Shown: one piece after another, positions 48,775 through 60,529 of the stretch | Layout of the letters: each line of letters starts with the position of its first letter | Numbering within the stretch: the first letter of the stretch is position 1 | Source: Monoplex corrugatus | Lineage: Eukaryota > Mollusca > Gastropoda > Littorinimorpha > Ranellidae | Reading direction: 5' to 3' | DNA length: 64,000 bases | Assembly: GCA_030674185.1 (NCBI GenBank) | Contig: CM060307.1 | Location: 36,572,401-36,636,400, forward strand | The notes under the pieces: generated by a model | Databases searched by the model: none | What the model saw: only the letters and a program-made list of their open reading frames with translations | What the model was told of the DNA's origin: nothing | Position numbers and translations under genes: made by a program

Positions 48775-48880
48775 AGGTGGGGGATCAAGTCAGTGTTCTC
48801 ATCATGTCATTTTATTTCATTTCTGGAAGGAAAAAAGATAAACTGAACTTAGCAAAATCGATCACATTTTCTAAAAGTGT
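48775..48880 (+). repeat. Dispersed repeat, copy 1 of an inverted pair
   Basis: GGATCAAGTCAGTGTTCTC, TTTCATTTCTGGAAGGAAAA, GATAAACTGAACTTAGCAAA. Followed by CT/CA runs at 48954-49040. Confidence 0.75.
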
Positions 48881-48949
48881 GTTCTTATTTTTTGAACATT
48901 TGAGTATTCTATTGTAAGGCAATTTCAAATGTACGTTTTTCTGTTGAAC

Positions 48950-48953
<4 letters not shown>

Positions 48954-49036
<83 letters not shown>

Positions 49037-49040
49037 ACAT
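48954..49040 (+). repeat. CT-CA compound microsatellite
   Basis: CT 48954-49012, CA 49013-49040. Confidence 0.97.
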
Positions 49041-49197
49041 TTTACCAAATGCATGTACTTGACTATATGCGTTCAATCTTATAAAGAAGTGACCTGTAAA
49101 ACCTGTTCTCCCTAAAAATGAACATACAGCACCACTCCTAGAATCATGCTAACCACGAAACCAGTAAAATACTAGTGCTATGTTTTTCTTGGAGCGG

Positions 49198-49198
49198 T

Positions 49199-49272
<74 letters not shown>

Positions 49273-49286
49273 GGCGTGCGTGCGTG
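49198..49286 (+). repeat. GT-GC microsatellite
   Basis: GT 49201-49264, GC then GTGC; lies just beyond the 3' end of the LINE at 49313. Confidence 0.97.
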
Positions 49287-49312
49287 TTTTTGTACGCCAC
49301 ACATTATGGAAT

Positions 49313-49890
49313 CAATGAATGAATGAATGAATGAAAATTTATATCGCGCAACAAAAATCTCCATGCTATAAAAGCATGCTCGCGGCGCACGGTGGGGGGG
49401 GGGGGGGGGGGAGGGGGGGGGGGGGCACAAAAACAATTCCACACAGCCTTTGCACCAACATTCATAAAGGCATTCAAGGTATTCACATTCAAATAAGCAA
49501 TCCCATACAACATTAGAAAAAGTGTGTCTTGAGACTAGATTTAAAGGATGAATGAGTCTTTTTCTCCCTGATGCTCATGGGAAGCATGTTCCACTTGGTA
49601 GGGGCAAGGTATTTAAATTCTCGCTGACCATATCTTTTGGTTTTAACATCCCTTGTCCCAGGAACATGAAGAAGAGACTTGGAAGCAGATCTCAGACTGC
49701 GAACAGGTTTATATTCAGAAAGAAGATCTTTAAGATAAGAAGGACTACTAGAGTTGAGTGCACGGTAGGTGATAGTTAGTAGTTTGTGATTGATGTGTTG
49801 TTGAACTGGGAGCCAGTGCAGATTCCGTAAGATGGGAGTTATGTGTTCAGTCTTCCTGCATCTAGAGATTACTCTGGCAGCAATGCCAAA
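49313..49890 (-). mobile_element. Second 5'-truncated L2/CR1-type LINE
   Basis: The minus strand encodes AARVISRCRKTEHITPILRN, LHWLPVQQ, YRALNSSSPSYLKDLLSEYK, RSLRSASKSLL, KWNMLPMSIREKKTHSSFKS and SLKTHFF, with a stop at 49515-49513. This aligns with the element at 3047-3847 but is a different, diverged family. The 3' UTR contains a long G/C homopolymer region (49394-49425) and ends GCGCGATATAAATTTTCATT followed by CATT repeats (49313-49335). It is uninterrupted over about 125 codons. Confidence 0.85.
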
Positions 49891-50325
49891 ATATCAAACA
49901 AGTGTGTACGACAATTATGCAAACAAGCAACCACATTGAGAACTTCCAGCAGGTAAGAAAGGTTAAAGGTTTCAAATAACCCCGAACTAAGGATGAGTGA
50001 GGTGGTAGGGTAGTGGAGTGGCAGAGCCCTCAATTTTTCTAGGGCCCAGCATTATGAGGGTGGTGGCCATATTCTCAACCTACAGCAGGACCGTATTAAC
50101 ACTGTGACCACTACACACTGTCCACCCACGTCTACGTGACCAGCTGGACCACGGCATACGTCGACAACAGCCAGTGGCCAGGTTCAAAAGGCGGTCGCTG
50201 ACAGGTTTTTTTCATTAATCACTGGACTACTGGAGACCCCCGCTGCCTGGGCACCTTCAGGAATGTTATCATGGCCAAAAGTACAGGTACACCCTCATAC
50301 CCCACTACACCGCGCACGTACATTA

Positions 50326-50394
50326 TTAACTTTCATTCCCTAACTCTATCCATCAAGCTTATACCAGCTTTCTGAGGGTAAACTACACTTATTT
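50326..50394. mobile_element. Foldback MITE fragment
   Basis: TTAACTTTCATTCCCTAACT, CTATCCATCAAGC and CAGCTTTCTGAGGGTAAAC. Confidence 0.55.
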
Positions 50395-51319
50395 TCAAAC
50401 CTACCCACGCACATTCTGTTTTAAAGAGCAGTTTTGAGTAAAACGTATGGTCCAAATTTGCGTTAGTGCCCAGCATTTTTTTTAACACAGTACTGCCCCC
50501 CCCTCCCTCCCCCCCCCCAAAAAAAGTTTTCTTCAGCTTACCAAATTAGGGTTGTACGTTTTTATCTATTAATGTATCTAACTATGTTTGTATCTTATTT
50601 TAGCTTTATTACATAGGTTTTGTATCGTGTTACCATTTTTTACCGTTGAAAAATGAACATCAATCAATCAATCTTCACTATACCGTCATCAGACACATAG
50701 TCTCAACATAATCTGATACGGAAGTCTGAGAAGTTTTTGCAATTCAAACTTCGACAAGGACGTATCGGCCCTTTGTGGATATTACTGGTCATGGTGTTGG
50801 CTGTTTAAATGAATAAACAATACACATACAATTAAAAAAAAAAAAGGCTATTATATTCGTGCTTGTCGTGTCTTGCATTGTAAATTGAATACGCGTGTTC
50901 ATTGTATTTTCGACATTTTTTTTTCTTTAAATTTGTACGGTTTTGACCCCCTCTTCCGATCTTCCCTCTACCACCACCACCACCACCCTTTCTCCTGGCA
51001 ATTTCTCTTGAGTTCCGTGATTTATTTCGTTCTTGACAGTGGTGAGCGTTGACACCGTCTGACACCGAGTGAAATACAATCTGACCACAGGACATACGGT
51101 CAGTCTGAATCCACAGGCGTAAAAACATCCGAGAATAACAAACACACACTGAACACTGATTACTAGGTCCTTTAACCGCAATAGCGGCACGGAGGATAAC
51201 AGCAAATAAATGAAAATCCAACAGGATTATCATATAACATGAAGCAGAATGAACTCAGTTCAACATAAAAACGTACATCTGAAACTATCTTACGATAGAA
51301 TACTCAAGTGTTAAAAAAA

Positions 51320-51425
51320 AATAAGTACACAACTTTCGAAAATTTGACAGATTTTGTTAATTTCAATTTATCCTTTTTCCTTCCAGAAATGAAATGACAC
51401 AGTGAGACCACTGATTTGATCCCCC
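51320..51425 (-). repeat. Dispersed repeat, copy 2 of an inverted pair
   Basis: Minus strand GGATCAAATCAGTGGTCTCA, TTTCATTTCTGGAAGGAAAA, GATAAATTGAAATTAACAAA. Confidence 0.75.
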
Positions 51426-51456
51426 CCTCTCTCTCTTTCACACACACACACACGAA

Positions 51457-51615
51457 CTTGTGTGTGTGTGTGTGTGGTGTTGTGTGTGTGTGTGTGTGTG
51501 GTTGTGTGTGTGTGTGTGTGTGCATGCTTGCGTGTGTGTGTGTGGTGCATGTTGCGTGTGCAGTGCTGGTGCGTGCGTGTGTGTGTGTGTGTAGTAGTGT
51601 GTTGTGTGTGTGTAA
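51457..51615 (+). repeat. Interrupted GT microsatellite
   Basis: GT with GG and TTG interruptions; CT runs follow at 51648-51706. Confidence 0.95.
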
Positions 51616-51676
51616 ACACAGTACGCAAGGCCTCAGTGCTGACAGAACTCTCTCTCTCTCTCGTTCGTGTCTTCAC

Positions 51677-51708
<32 letters not shown>

Positions 51709-51974
51709 GCACGCAACCAACTACACACGCAGAAGAGTGTTTAAGAGCATGTCCCTCTCGCATAGTGCTAAAAATAGAACTGGAGGGCAGAAGCAGATAT
51801 CCCTTGAGTGACAACCATGAAAAAAGTCGAAGTAGATTATGGGAGCGTCTCTTGAGACCCCCCCAGCACTTCTTTCTCTTCCCTTCCGTTCACTAAAACT
51901 TCATTTCATGAGCAGACTTCTAAAGCCTTAACCTCTTCCACATTTTCCAAAAACTATTGAACCCTTCATCTCTC

Positions 51975-52880
51975 AACCTAATTTCCACAGTTTCCACACT
52001 TAACTCTTTCACTTCTCGCCCTTTCCTACTCAGCTTCTACATTAACTCTTTCACTTCTTCGCCCTATCTATCAGCTTCTTACATTTAACTCTTTCACTTC
52101 TTCGCCTTTCTATCAGCTTCTTACATTTAACTCTTTCACTTCTTCGCCCTTTCTATCAGCTTCTTATATTTAACTCTTTCACTTCTTCGCCCATCTATCA
52201 CCTTCTTACATTTAACTTTCACTTCTTCGCCCTGTCTATCACCTTCCTACATTTAACTCTTTCACTTCTTCGCCCAATCTATCAGCTTCCTACATTTAAC
52301 TCTTTCAATTCCTCACCCTATCTATCATCTCCTTACATTTAACTCTTTCACTTCCTCACCCTATCCACCAGCTTCTTACAATTAACTCTTTCATTTCTTC
52401 GCCCTATCTATCAGCTTCTTACATTTAACTCTTTCACTTCCTTACCCTATCCCCCAGCTTTTTACATTTAACTCTTTCATTTCTTCGCCCTATCCATCAG
52501 CTTCCTACAGTTAACTCTTTCACTTCCCCACCCTATCCGCCTGCTTCCTATATCAAACTTTTTCATTTCCTTAACCAATCTACTCGCTCCCTATATTTGA
52601 TTTGACTCCCACTTCCTCAATCTATCCATCAGCCTCCTACTTTTAACGCTTTCATTTACTCACCCTTTCCACCAGCTTCCTATATGTAACCCTTCCACTT
52701 TTATCCTATCCACTAGCTTTTGACAGTTAACACTTTCACCCCCTCACTCTATTCGGCATTAAAACAACCTTTTCATTCCCTCACCCTTCCCTCCAGTTTC
52801 ACCCTATCCACCAGCTTCCTACGTCTCTTTCATTCGCTTACTCTATTCAGCCCAAAGTTAATCCCTTCAATCCTTCTTCC
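51975..52880 (+). repeat. Tandem array of a single MITE arm
   Basis: About 20 units of roughly 45 bp: TTAACTCTTTCACTTCTTCG, CCCTATCTATCAGCTTCTTA, CAT, repeated head to tail. The unit matches the inner MITE arm (TTAACCCTTTGACTCCCTCA, CCCTATCCACCAGCTTCCTG). Similarity decays to the right, where units become variable. Confidence 0.88.
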
Positions 52881-53006
52881 AATCCCCCGCTTCCCTCCAT
52901 CTCAATTCCAAGTGCGCTCTTCACCAAGTGCATAATACATAACGTGACTTTGCGCGAACGTTCCGTCACCCTGTCAGTTTTACTGTACAGGGCTGTCCAT
53001 GAGACG

Positions 53007-53009
<3 letters not shown>

Positions 53010-53092
<83 letters not shown>

Positions 53093-53157
53093 TGTGTGTG
53101 TGTGATCGCATGTGTGTGTGTGATCGCATGTGTGTGCGTGAGTGAGAGAAAGAGTGT

Positions 53158-53232
<75 letters not shown>

Positions 53233-53300
53233 AGACAGACAGACAGACAGACAGACAGAGACAGAGAGACAGAAAGAGTGAGAGAGACACAGAGAGAGCG
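53010..53300 (+). repeat. GT-GC-GT-GA-CAGA compound array
   Basis: GT 53011-53104, GATCGCAT interruptions, GC, GT, GA 53196-53228, CAGA 53234-53258. Confidence 0.96.
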
Positions 53301-53319
53301 AGAGTCTGGAGTCTGCTCA

Positions 53320-53590
53320 AGATGGATTCCACGCACTCAAACAATTCCATATGCGTTCCACCCAAATGTGCCAACAATTATCTGGCAGACTCTCTGAGCC
53401 TGCGCAAAACGGCCCTATGCCCTGGCGACGTCTTGAAATGGGGAGAAGCGGGCTGATAGCGGACCTATGAAATACTAAGCTGACACCACCAGAATGACAG
53501 AAACATTAAGATGCGCAGCGAACAGACGAGTTTTTAATGTTGCGGGCTGTGACCGAACTCAAGATATCATATCATGAGTCTATGACTATA
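53320..53590 (-). mobile_element. SINE family 1 copy
   Basis: Plus strand: CAATTCCATATGCGTTCCAC, CTGGCAGACTCTCTGAGCC, TGAAATACTAAGCTGACACC, GTTGCGGGCTGTGACCGAAC, TATCATGAGTCTATGAC. Confidence 0.8.
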
Positions 53591-53609
53591 TCGAAAGAAC
53601 CAACCATCG

Positions 53610-53613
53610 AGAG

Positions 53614-53655
<42 letters not shown>

Positions 53656-53725
53656 CAGAGAACAGAGAGAGAGAGACAGAGACAGAAAGACAGACAGAAA
53701 GACAGACAGACACAGACAGACTGAG
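53610..53725 (+). repeat. GA and CAGA repeats
   Basis: GA 53611-53649, then GACAGA variants. Confidence 0.95.
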
Positions 53726-54106
53726 TGTGCGTGTGTGGTGATGATATCCTGACTGTCAGCACAGCTCTCGCTCTCTCTCTCTCTCTCTCTCCCCCCCACC
53801 AGTATTGGGACTTTTATCGATCATTTGGATGGTAGGCCACTGACTGTGGGGGCCGATGGGTGAGTGCACTTAAATCTGATTAAACTTTCATCCGACAAGT
53901 ACGGCCACATCACTCAACTTCCAAGCCGCTCACAACAGACGGATGGACGGATAGATAGATATATCTTGATATTGCTTGCCTCTCTCCCCTTCTCCTCCGA
54001 CCATCATCTTCCCCCTATTGTTGTATTCTCCCAATCCTGTTCCTCCTGGCGTGACGTTCAATAATCCTATTCCACGTTCTGAAGTCTTTTTTTTTCTGGG
54101 TCATGT

Positions 54107-54183
54107 GGCTGCGTTAGCTCAGCTGGTTAGAGCGGCACGCTGATAAAGGCAGGGGTCGGAGTTTCGAACTGCAAGCGAGCCAC
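54107..54183 (+). mobile_element. tRNA-Ile-like pseudogene heading a composite SINE
   Basis: GCGTTAGCTCAGCTGGTTAG, anticodon-loop region CTGATAA, and GAGTTTCGAACTGC as a damaged B box. A T-rich spacer of about 70-100 bp and a SINE family 1 body follow, as at 25942. Confidence 0.65.
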
Positions 54184-54264
54184 ATGTTGATTTTATTTCA
54201 TTTATCTACTTATTTATTTATCTATTTATATACTTATTTCTTACTTTGGGGAGGAAGGGTGGTA

Positions 54265-54545
54265 GTGGTGGTAGCAGGCTCTTTGATAAAGCAGTGGTCT
54301 CAAGAAATCATGCCTCGAGTTCAATTCCAATCCCCAACAGAAAAGTGGGTAGTGTTCAGTGGCTCCAGTCGGTGTCAGTGTTTTACTGCTCCTGTTCCCT
54401 TCCCCACTCCAAAGACTTTGCCAGCGCATAGGGGAATTGTTCAGGTTTAAGGAGCCTGCCTACCTTATAGCCGCAGGCAAATTTTGGTGGAGCGCATATG
54501 GAATTTTCCAACTGCCATGAATCCCTTATAAACAAAGTCCAAACG
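54265..54545 (+). mobile_element. SINE family 1 copy
   Basis: CTTTGATAAAGCAGTGGTCT, CTCGAGTTCAATTCC, CCAGTCGGTGTCAGTGTTTT, GGAGCGCATATGGAATTTTC, ATGAATCCCTTATAAAC. Confidence 0.8.
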
Positions 54546-54891
54546 CAAAACCCAAACTCTAGGCCATGTAACCCCCCCCCCCCCCCCACACACACACACT
54601 TTTTTTTTTCTTTTCTTTTTTTTTCTTTTTAACAACAATAACTTGATTATGGGCACAGGATTACATCTTAGATTACATTGTCAGCGTCGCACTCGGGATT
54701 CTAGAGCAAAAGGATCAAATGTCTTTGATTAGGAAAATCAGCCGTATCTATATCCCGAAGCAGAAGAAATAATAGAACATGCCGACACATTGCAAGTAAT
54801 GACTAAAACGTGAAGAAGAAAAAAAACAAAACAACGAAAAACAAAAGATCGAAGCATAGCGAACACGACACGTGTATTTTGGGCCAAATCC

Positions 54892-55020
<129 letters not shown>

Positions 55021-55187
55021 CGTGCACACGCTGATGGAGACATTACGCCGTTTGGAAGCTAGTTATAGATATCACGTTTTTCTTTGAAAAATGACAAAAA
55101 TTCCACAGCTGCAGAATCAGAGAGACTGCACTGCCTGCCTGATGTCAAAGTCAATGGAAATATCACTTCAACAGGCCAGTTGTGTAT

Positions 55188-55254
55188 GTGTGTGTGTGCG
55201 CGCGCGCGCGCGCGCGTGCTTGCGTGCGTGTGTGTGCGCGCGTGTGTGTGCGTT

Positions 55255-55291
<37 letters not shown>

Positions 55292-55362
55292 TACAGAGGG
55301 AGAGAGGGAGGAAGGGGGAAGGAGAGAAAGAGAGAGAGGGAGGGAGAGAGAGAGAGAGAGGC

Positions 55363-55428
<66 letters not shown>
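55188..55428 (+). repeat. GT-GC-GT-GA compound array
   Basis: GT, GC 55197-55216, GT to 55273, GA to 55427. Confidence 0.96.
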
Positions 55429-55429
<1 letters not shown>

Positions 55430-55739
55430 AAAAAGCTTTGGAACTTTACAAGAATCATTTTCAAGTATTTCATTCTTTTAAAAACTGCCGATCTTCTCCA
55501 TCATAATGCAAAAAATTCGTACATTTACATGTTCTAAAAAATCAACAGGACTGCTTACAGACAACTAACTTCACAAATGGGAACTGAGTAAATTTTACTT
55601 TTAGTATTAATACGTGTACTATTCTTCGTGTTCAGCAAAGTGGGCCACTCTCCGCAACATTTCCGAACATCAAAAACAGCAAACTGGGCTGCAACCGGAC
55701 AGACAGACAGACATCAAATAAATGTTTATGAAGGTTTAA

Positions 55740-55910
55740 AAATCTTGTTTGCCAACTATTTCAGGCAGGCAGGCATGTAAGGAAACATAATCTTTATAAA
55801 TGCTATTTCAGAGAGTCATAAAGAATTATAATCTCAATAAATGCTATTTCAAATATTTCAACCAGAGTCGTAAATAGTTATAATCTTGTGTGCATGTCAT
55901 TTCAGAACTC
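55740..55910 (+). repeat. ~55-bp repeat, three units
   Basis: ATAATCTTTATAAATGCTAT and TTCAG recur at 55790, 55830 and 55880. Confidence 0.75.
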
Positions 55911-56704
55911 CTGGAAGTAATCAGTTTGAGGTGGATGCGTCATCCTCGACACTGAAAAGGGGGAGTGGGGGTGGGGGAGGGGGCTTTAGAACCCAAACAG
56001 AGAAAAATGATTATAGAACAAATTTAATGCTGCTCTTTCAAAAAGTGCACTGCCGCCGGTTGGCTGCTGTTGGGGTATCGGTTGATATCGTTATTCTGTC
56101 CCTCTTCCCCAGTTTATCCCCCATCTCCCCAAAGCAACTTTAAAATGAATAGTTATTATTATTACACACACACACACGCACGCACACACACTCACACACA
56201 AATGCCCCCTCCTTCCTCTCTCTCTTTCAACCCTTTTCGCCAAACTTCACAGCGACTTTCACATCAGCAAAGCCAACAGAGAGACAGAATTTCACACAAG
56301 ACACAAGAGACAGACAACAGAATTTCACACAAGACACAAGAGACAGACTCAAGTCCTTTTAAAAAAAATCACAGACAGACAAGACATGGACGTACAACAC
56401 AAGTCACGGAAGACAGACACAGCCACAGACATACCAGACATGCAGACTGACAGATACAGACAGAATCTTCCACCCCTCCAAAGTTTAGCCAAGCAGACGA
56501 GGGTATAAAAGCGTTCTTTATCCTACAGCAACCAAGCAGACAAGCTCACGTTACGTATTCGAATCAATCTTGTTTCACGACAGCAAAAATCTAAAACTGC
56601 GAGGCCGTGTTTTTGCTGCCAGGCTAGGGCATGGAGAACATTAAAAAAAAATTTAAAAAAACATTCAAACATACACGTGTGCACGCATACACATCGGTAT
56701 AAGC

Positions 56705-56707
<3 letters not shown>

Positions 56708-56771
<64 letters not shown>

Positions 56772-56790
56772 CTCTCTCTGTCTCTCTCAG
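56708..56790 (+). repeat. CA-CT compound microsatellite
   Basis: CA 56710-56768 then CT. Confidence 0.97.
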
Positions 56791-57121
56791 GTGCGTACAC
56801 AAACACACACACAAGGACGTGCACGCTCAGCGCTCACACACACACACTCATTAATTATGAAACTTCTGCCAGCTTCCTAATTTTCTCAGGAAGATAAGAT
56901 TTCAACTTTGAAGTTGAAAACACAGTTCTCCAATTTGTCTTTCCGAAAAGGAATATTTGTAACAATATGCTTCCTTCTTTCCCCCCTCCCCTTGTTCCAT
57001 TTTTCACTCTCGTCCCATTCTTATCAAGCACATGGAATGATGGCTGGTATTCTGGGAAACCTAAACATATTTATAATCACACACACACAAACACACACAT
57101 ACACACACATACATACACACA

Positions 57122-57178
57122 CACCGTCTAATATCACTTATAGTGAAAAGACGTTAAATCAAGGAACGAACATACACA
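57122..57178 (+). mobile_element. Short conserved element flanked by CA repeats
   Basis: CGTCTAATATCACTTATAGT, GAAAAGACGTTAAATCAAGG, AACGAACATACACACAC. An inverted relative lies at 60205-60262. It looks like a SINE 3' tail. Followed by TA, ATAC and GA runs to 57343. Confidence 0.65.
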
Positions 57179-57182
57179 CACA

Positions 57183-57345
<163 letters not shown>

Positions 57346-57741
57346 GGACAGCTCCCTTCACTTGGCAAAATAGCTATCGTGTGGCATATGAAGCTGGAAA
57401 ATGACTGGCCAGTCAATGTAAGGCATTGTTGCTCTGGGTCCCATCCAACAACGTATGGTGTTTCTTGTTAAAGCATGCACGCACGGAATAACGCCCTCAT
57501 GAATGAAAACAGTACGCAGTGGAACTGGGCGATCACATAATGCTGCAAGGAAAACACTGACAAGATCTAACTTTTCTTTGCTTATGACATAAACATCTGG
57601 AAACTTGAGTAGCTAATATCTGTAAGAATATATTTTTTACAGGTGGTACGTAAGACAAACGTGGGATTCGGAGACCGGAGCGACAGAATGGCATATACTA
57701 TGTCTGAAATTAATATTTTCAGCGTCATTATTTTGAAGTAT

Positions 57742-57747
<6 letters not shown>

Positions 57748-57783
<36 letters not shown>
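57748..57783 (+). repeat. CT microsatellite
   Basis: 18 CT units. GA and CAGA runs lie at 57957-58030. Confidence 0.96.
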
Positions 57784-57784
<1 letters not shown>

Positions 57785-57952
57785 AGTATTATGTGTGTAG
57801 AGTCGCAAGCACCAGCTGGAGAGACAGGTCTACTAGAACGTACTACTACTATCCTTGACTAAAAGAGTTTTGAAATTTGTGAACTCTCTCTACCTCACCC
57901 TCCGTCCCCTCTCTCTCTCAAAACCACGTACACACACAAGTATATGTGCGCT

Positions 57953-58003
<51 letters not shown>

Positions 58004-58755
58004 CAGACAGACAGACAGACAGACAGAGACAGAGACAGGAGGGAGACAGATAGACATAGAGAAATTCCCCAAATCGGTAAAAACTGCGGAAATGGGATGG
58101 AGGTGGGGGGGGGGGGTGATGAGGCCGGAAGAAAGTGGGCACAGGTAGGTCACAGGAGGGGTCGGGGATCAAGGGGAGGAGGGGAGTGGAGGAAGGAAGA
58201 CGATCAGGACAAAGACGCACAAGGCGACCATCTCCTTCACGCAGTCTTCAAGTCACTGAACGAACCGTACGTCTACCACTCTGACTCGCAGGGAGACAGA
58301 AGGTTTTAGTTCAAAAAGTCAACTCAACTGTATTACTCTTGTTTTGTTTTTGTTTTCGTATTTAAATTGCGATTACTATACTGCACAATGTTGCACTCTA
58401 ATGTACTGTGTCTGTGTTTGCTTATCTATTCATTCATTCATAGATGTACCTATTCATTTTCATTTCTGATTTCTATTTATCATTTATTTATTTACTTACT
58501 TTTAAAAAAAAAACTCTATTCATTCGTCGTATTTGCCCCAACAGATTTCCTTCCAATGAAAGTGTAGCTCTATGAGACCTTTGCTGATACATGTATGTTA
58601 TTTTAGGCTACCATGACCCCAGATTTGGTCAGGTTACCTCAAGTAACATACACATAGAACCAGCTGATACAGATCTCTCAAGATTATACAAATCAATTCA
58701 TTTAAGGGATGCTGCTGACTGATTGTTGCAGACAGCACGTCAGCTCATGGTTTAA

Positions 58756-58950
58756 TTAACCCTTTAACTCCCGCACCCTATCCACCACTAGTAAAAAATG
58801 TGACACTTGACTCATTTACTCTATCCAATAGCTTCCTTCGCAGGAAGCTGGTGGATAGGGTGAAGGAGTCAAAGGGTTAAATTTCTGAATCGCTATCATG
58901 GTTGACAAAGCACGGTGGTAGTGGACAGGCTGAGGGAGACAAAGGGTTAA
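58756..58950. mobile_element. Nested foldback MITE copy
   Basis: TTAACCCTTTAACTCCCGCA; centre GCTTCCTTCGCAGGAAGC; GTCAAAGGGTTAA internally and GACAAAGGGTTAA at the end. Confidence 0.9.
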
Positions 58951-59159
58951 GCACTTATTTCAAAAGCGTGTCCACCTCTAAGGAAACACGAAGCACAAAC
59001 AAGCTCAACGTTTACGGCGTGCTTATGAATACACATAATATATGTTTGACGACACATGGTGAACCATACGCATAAATTCACGAACATATCTGCTGGAAGA
59101 TTGAGATTAGCTGAAAGTAGCCACACACTCAACCGCACATTCACCGCTTTACGAGGAAA

Positions 59160-59535
59160 CTTATGATGTCTGGAGTTCAGTCCCAAGCCGCAACATAAAA
59201 CTGGCTTGTTCGCTGCCCACCTTAACCCTCTGACTCCTGCAACCTACCCATCAAGTGCAGTAAATTGACCCTTTGACTTCCTTCCTCTATCCACCAGCTT
59301 CCTGCAGGAAGCTCGTGGTTTGGATGAGGGTTTTTTGCTTTGCTAGCATGGTTCACAGTGCAGGATGCTAGTGGACAGGGTACGGGACTCAAAGGAATAA
59401 TACTGCGATCTGATGGTATTATGAGTGTTCCATAGGTCTTCCCTCCCCCTCATTTCAGGACAATAACAGTGCGTGGGTTCTGGGGCAGATTCAAGGAGTT
59501 CGTCATATAAATGATGGGTACAGCGCATATATATG
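59160..59535 (+). mobile_element. SINE family 1 copy interrupted by a foldback MITE
   Basis: CTGGAGTTCAGTCCC and CTGGCTTGTTCGCTGCCCAC precede the MITE at 59222-59400. ATGAGTGTTCCATAGG and the 3' part (ACAGCGCATATATATGG) follow it. Confidence 0.78.
59222..59400. mobile_element. Foldback MITE copy inserted in a SINE
   Basis: TTAACCCTCTGACTCCTGCA; centre CAGCTTCCTGCAGGAAGCT; right arm CAGGATGCTAGTGGACAGGG; end GGACTCAAAGGAATAA. The SINE consensus has TTAA at this point. Confidence 0.88.
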
Positions 59536-60152
59536 GATTTTGTCTGAATACAACAATAAAATTGTTGAATTATTAACTCCAACTCTAAAGAACACCAACT
59601 CGATTAATTTCGAACATGTTCGTTACGCAACTGTCTCCACAGGACGACCAGAGGGGTGGTGGTGGTGGAAGGGAAGGATAGAGAGAGCGGCAGATGAGGG
59701 CGGAAAAATGTCGTCGTCGGTCTTTACGTAAACAAAACTGCAGTCTACATCCCGTCTTGTGCACACACAAAAGTGTGAACTTGCAGTGAACCTTCAGGCT
59801 GCAAATCAATCACCACAGTGGCGGGAAACACGAGGCTGACACAGCGGTGAAGAAAACATCCCTGCACGGCTTGCAATCGGCACTTTGATAGATCGACCCT
59901 CACTGCCCTTGTTAGACCGTTTTCGCGTTAATAGGGGAGAAAAAAAAATCACACATATGCCCTTCTCTCCCTCCTCAGGGCAAACGATCATCCATCATAA
60001 TGTACAATAATTATTATCATACCGTGCAAGTACGCCAAAGACTGAACAAACAGTGGTGGTGACGATACACACTTTACTACAACAGGTATACTGTCTGTGG
60101 GAGTGTCAGAGGGAATGTGGCGGTTGGGGATTTTAGGGCGCGCACGTGCGTG

Positions 60153-60193
<41 letters not shown>

Positions 60194-60204
60194 TGGTGTG
60201 TGTG

Positions 60205-60262
60205 TTGTGTGTGTTCGTTCTTTGATTTAACATCTTTTCACTATGAGTGATATTAGACGAGA
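60205..60262 (-). mobile_element. Short conserved element flanked by GT repeats
   Basis: Minus strand CGTCTAATATCACTCATAGT, GAAAAGATGTTAAATCAAAG, AACGAACACACACAAC, leading directly into the long CA run (60153-60208). Confidence 0.65.
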
Positions 60263-60319
60263 TGTGTATGTGTGAATTCACCTTAGTGTCCATTACTAAC
60301 GTGGATTTTTAAGAAAATA

Positions 60320-60520
60320 TGTGGGAGGTAATTGGATAGATAATGGAAGATCTGGAATTCGATCCTGCTCAGGTACTTCTTGTTTCGAGGGTAAAAGGTG
60401 GAGATTTTCCGATCATCCAAGTTACATGTGTGCACACCTGCTGATGTCTGAACCCCCTTTGAGTGTACATACACATGCAGAACATCAAATAGACACGTTA
60501 AAGATTCTTAACGTTATGTC
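60320..60520 (+). mobile_element. SINE family 3 copy
   Basis: TGGAATTCGATCCTGC (B box), GGTGGAGATTTTCCGATCAT, CATGCAGAACATCAAATAGA, ACGTTAAAGATTCTTA. It is the reverse of the copies at 6190 and 21145. Confidence 0.72.
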
Positions 60521-60529
60521 GGTGTCCGG

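Noticed and set aside
57943..58309. Plus-strand frame ending DDQDKDAQGDHLLHAVFKSL
   Set aside because: Most of it is GA/CAGA repeat. The last 40 codons are unique but show no family match or acceptor.
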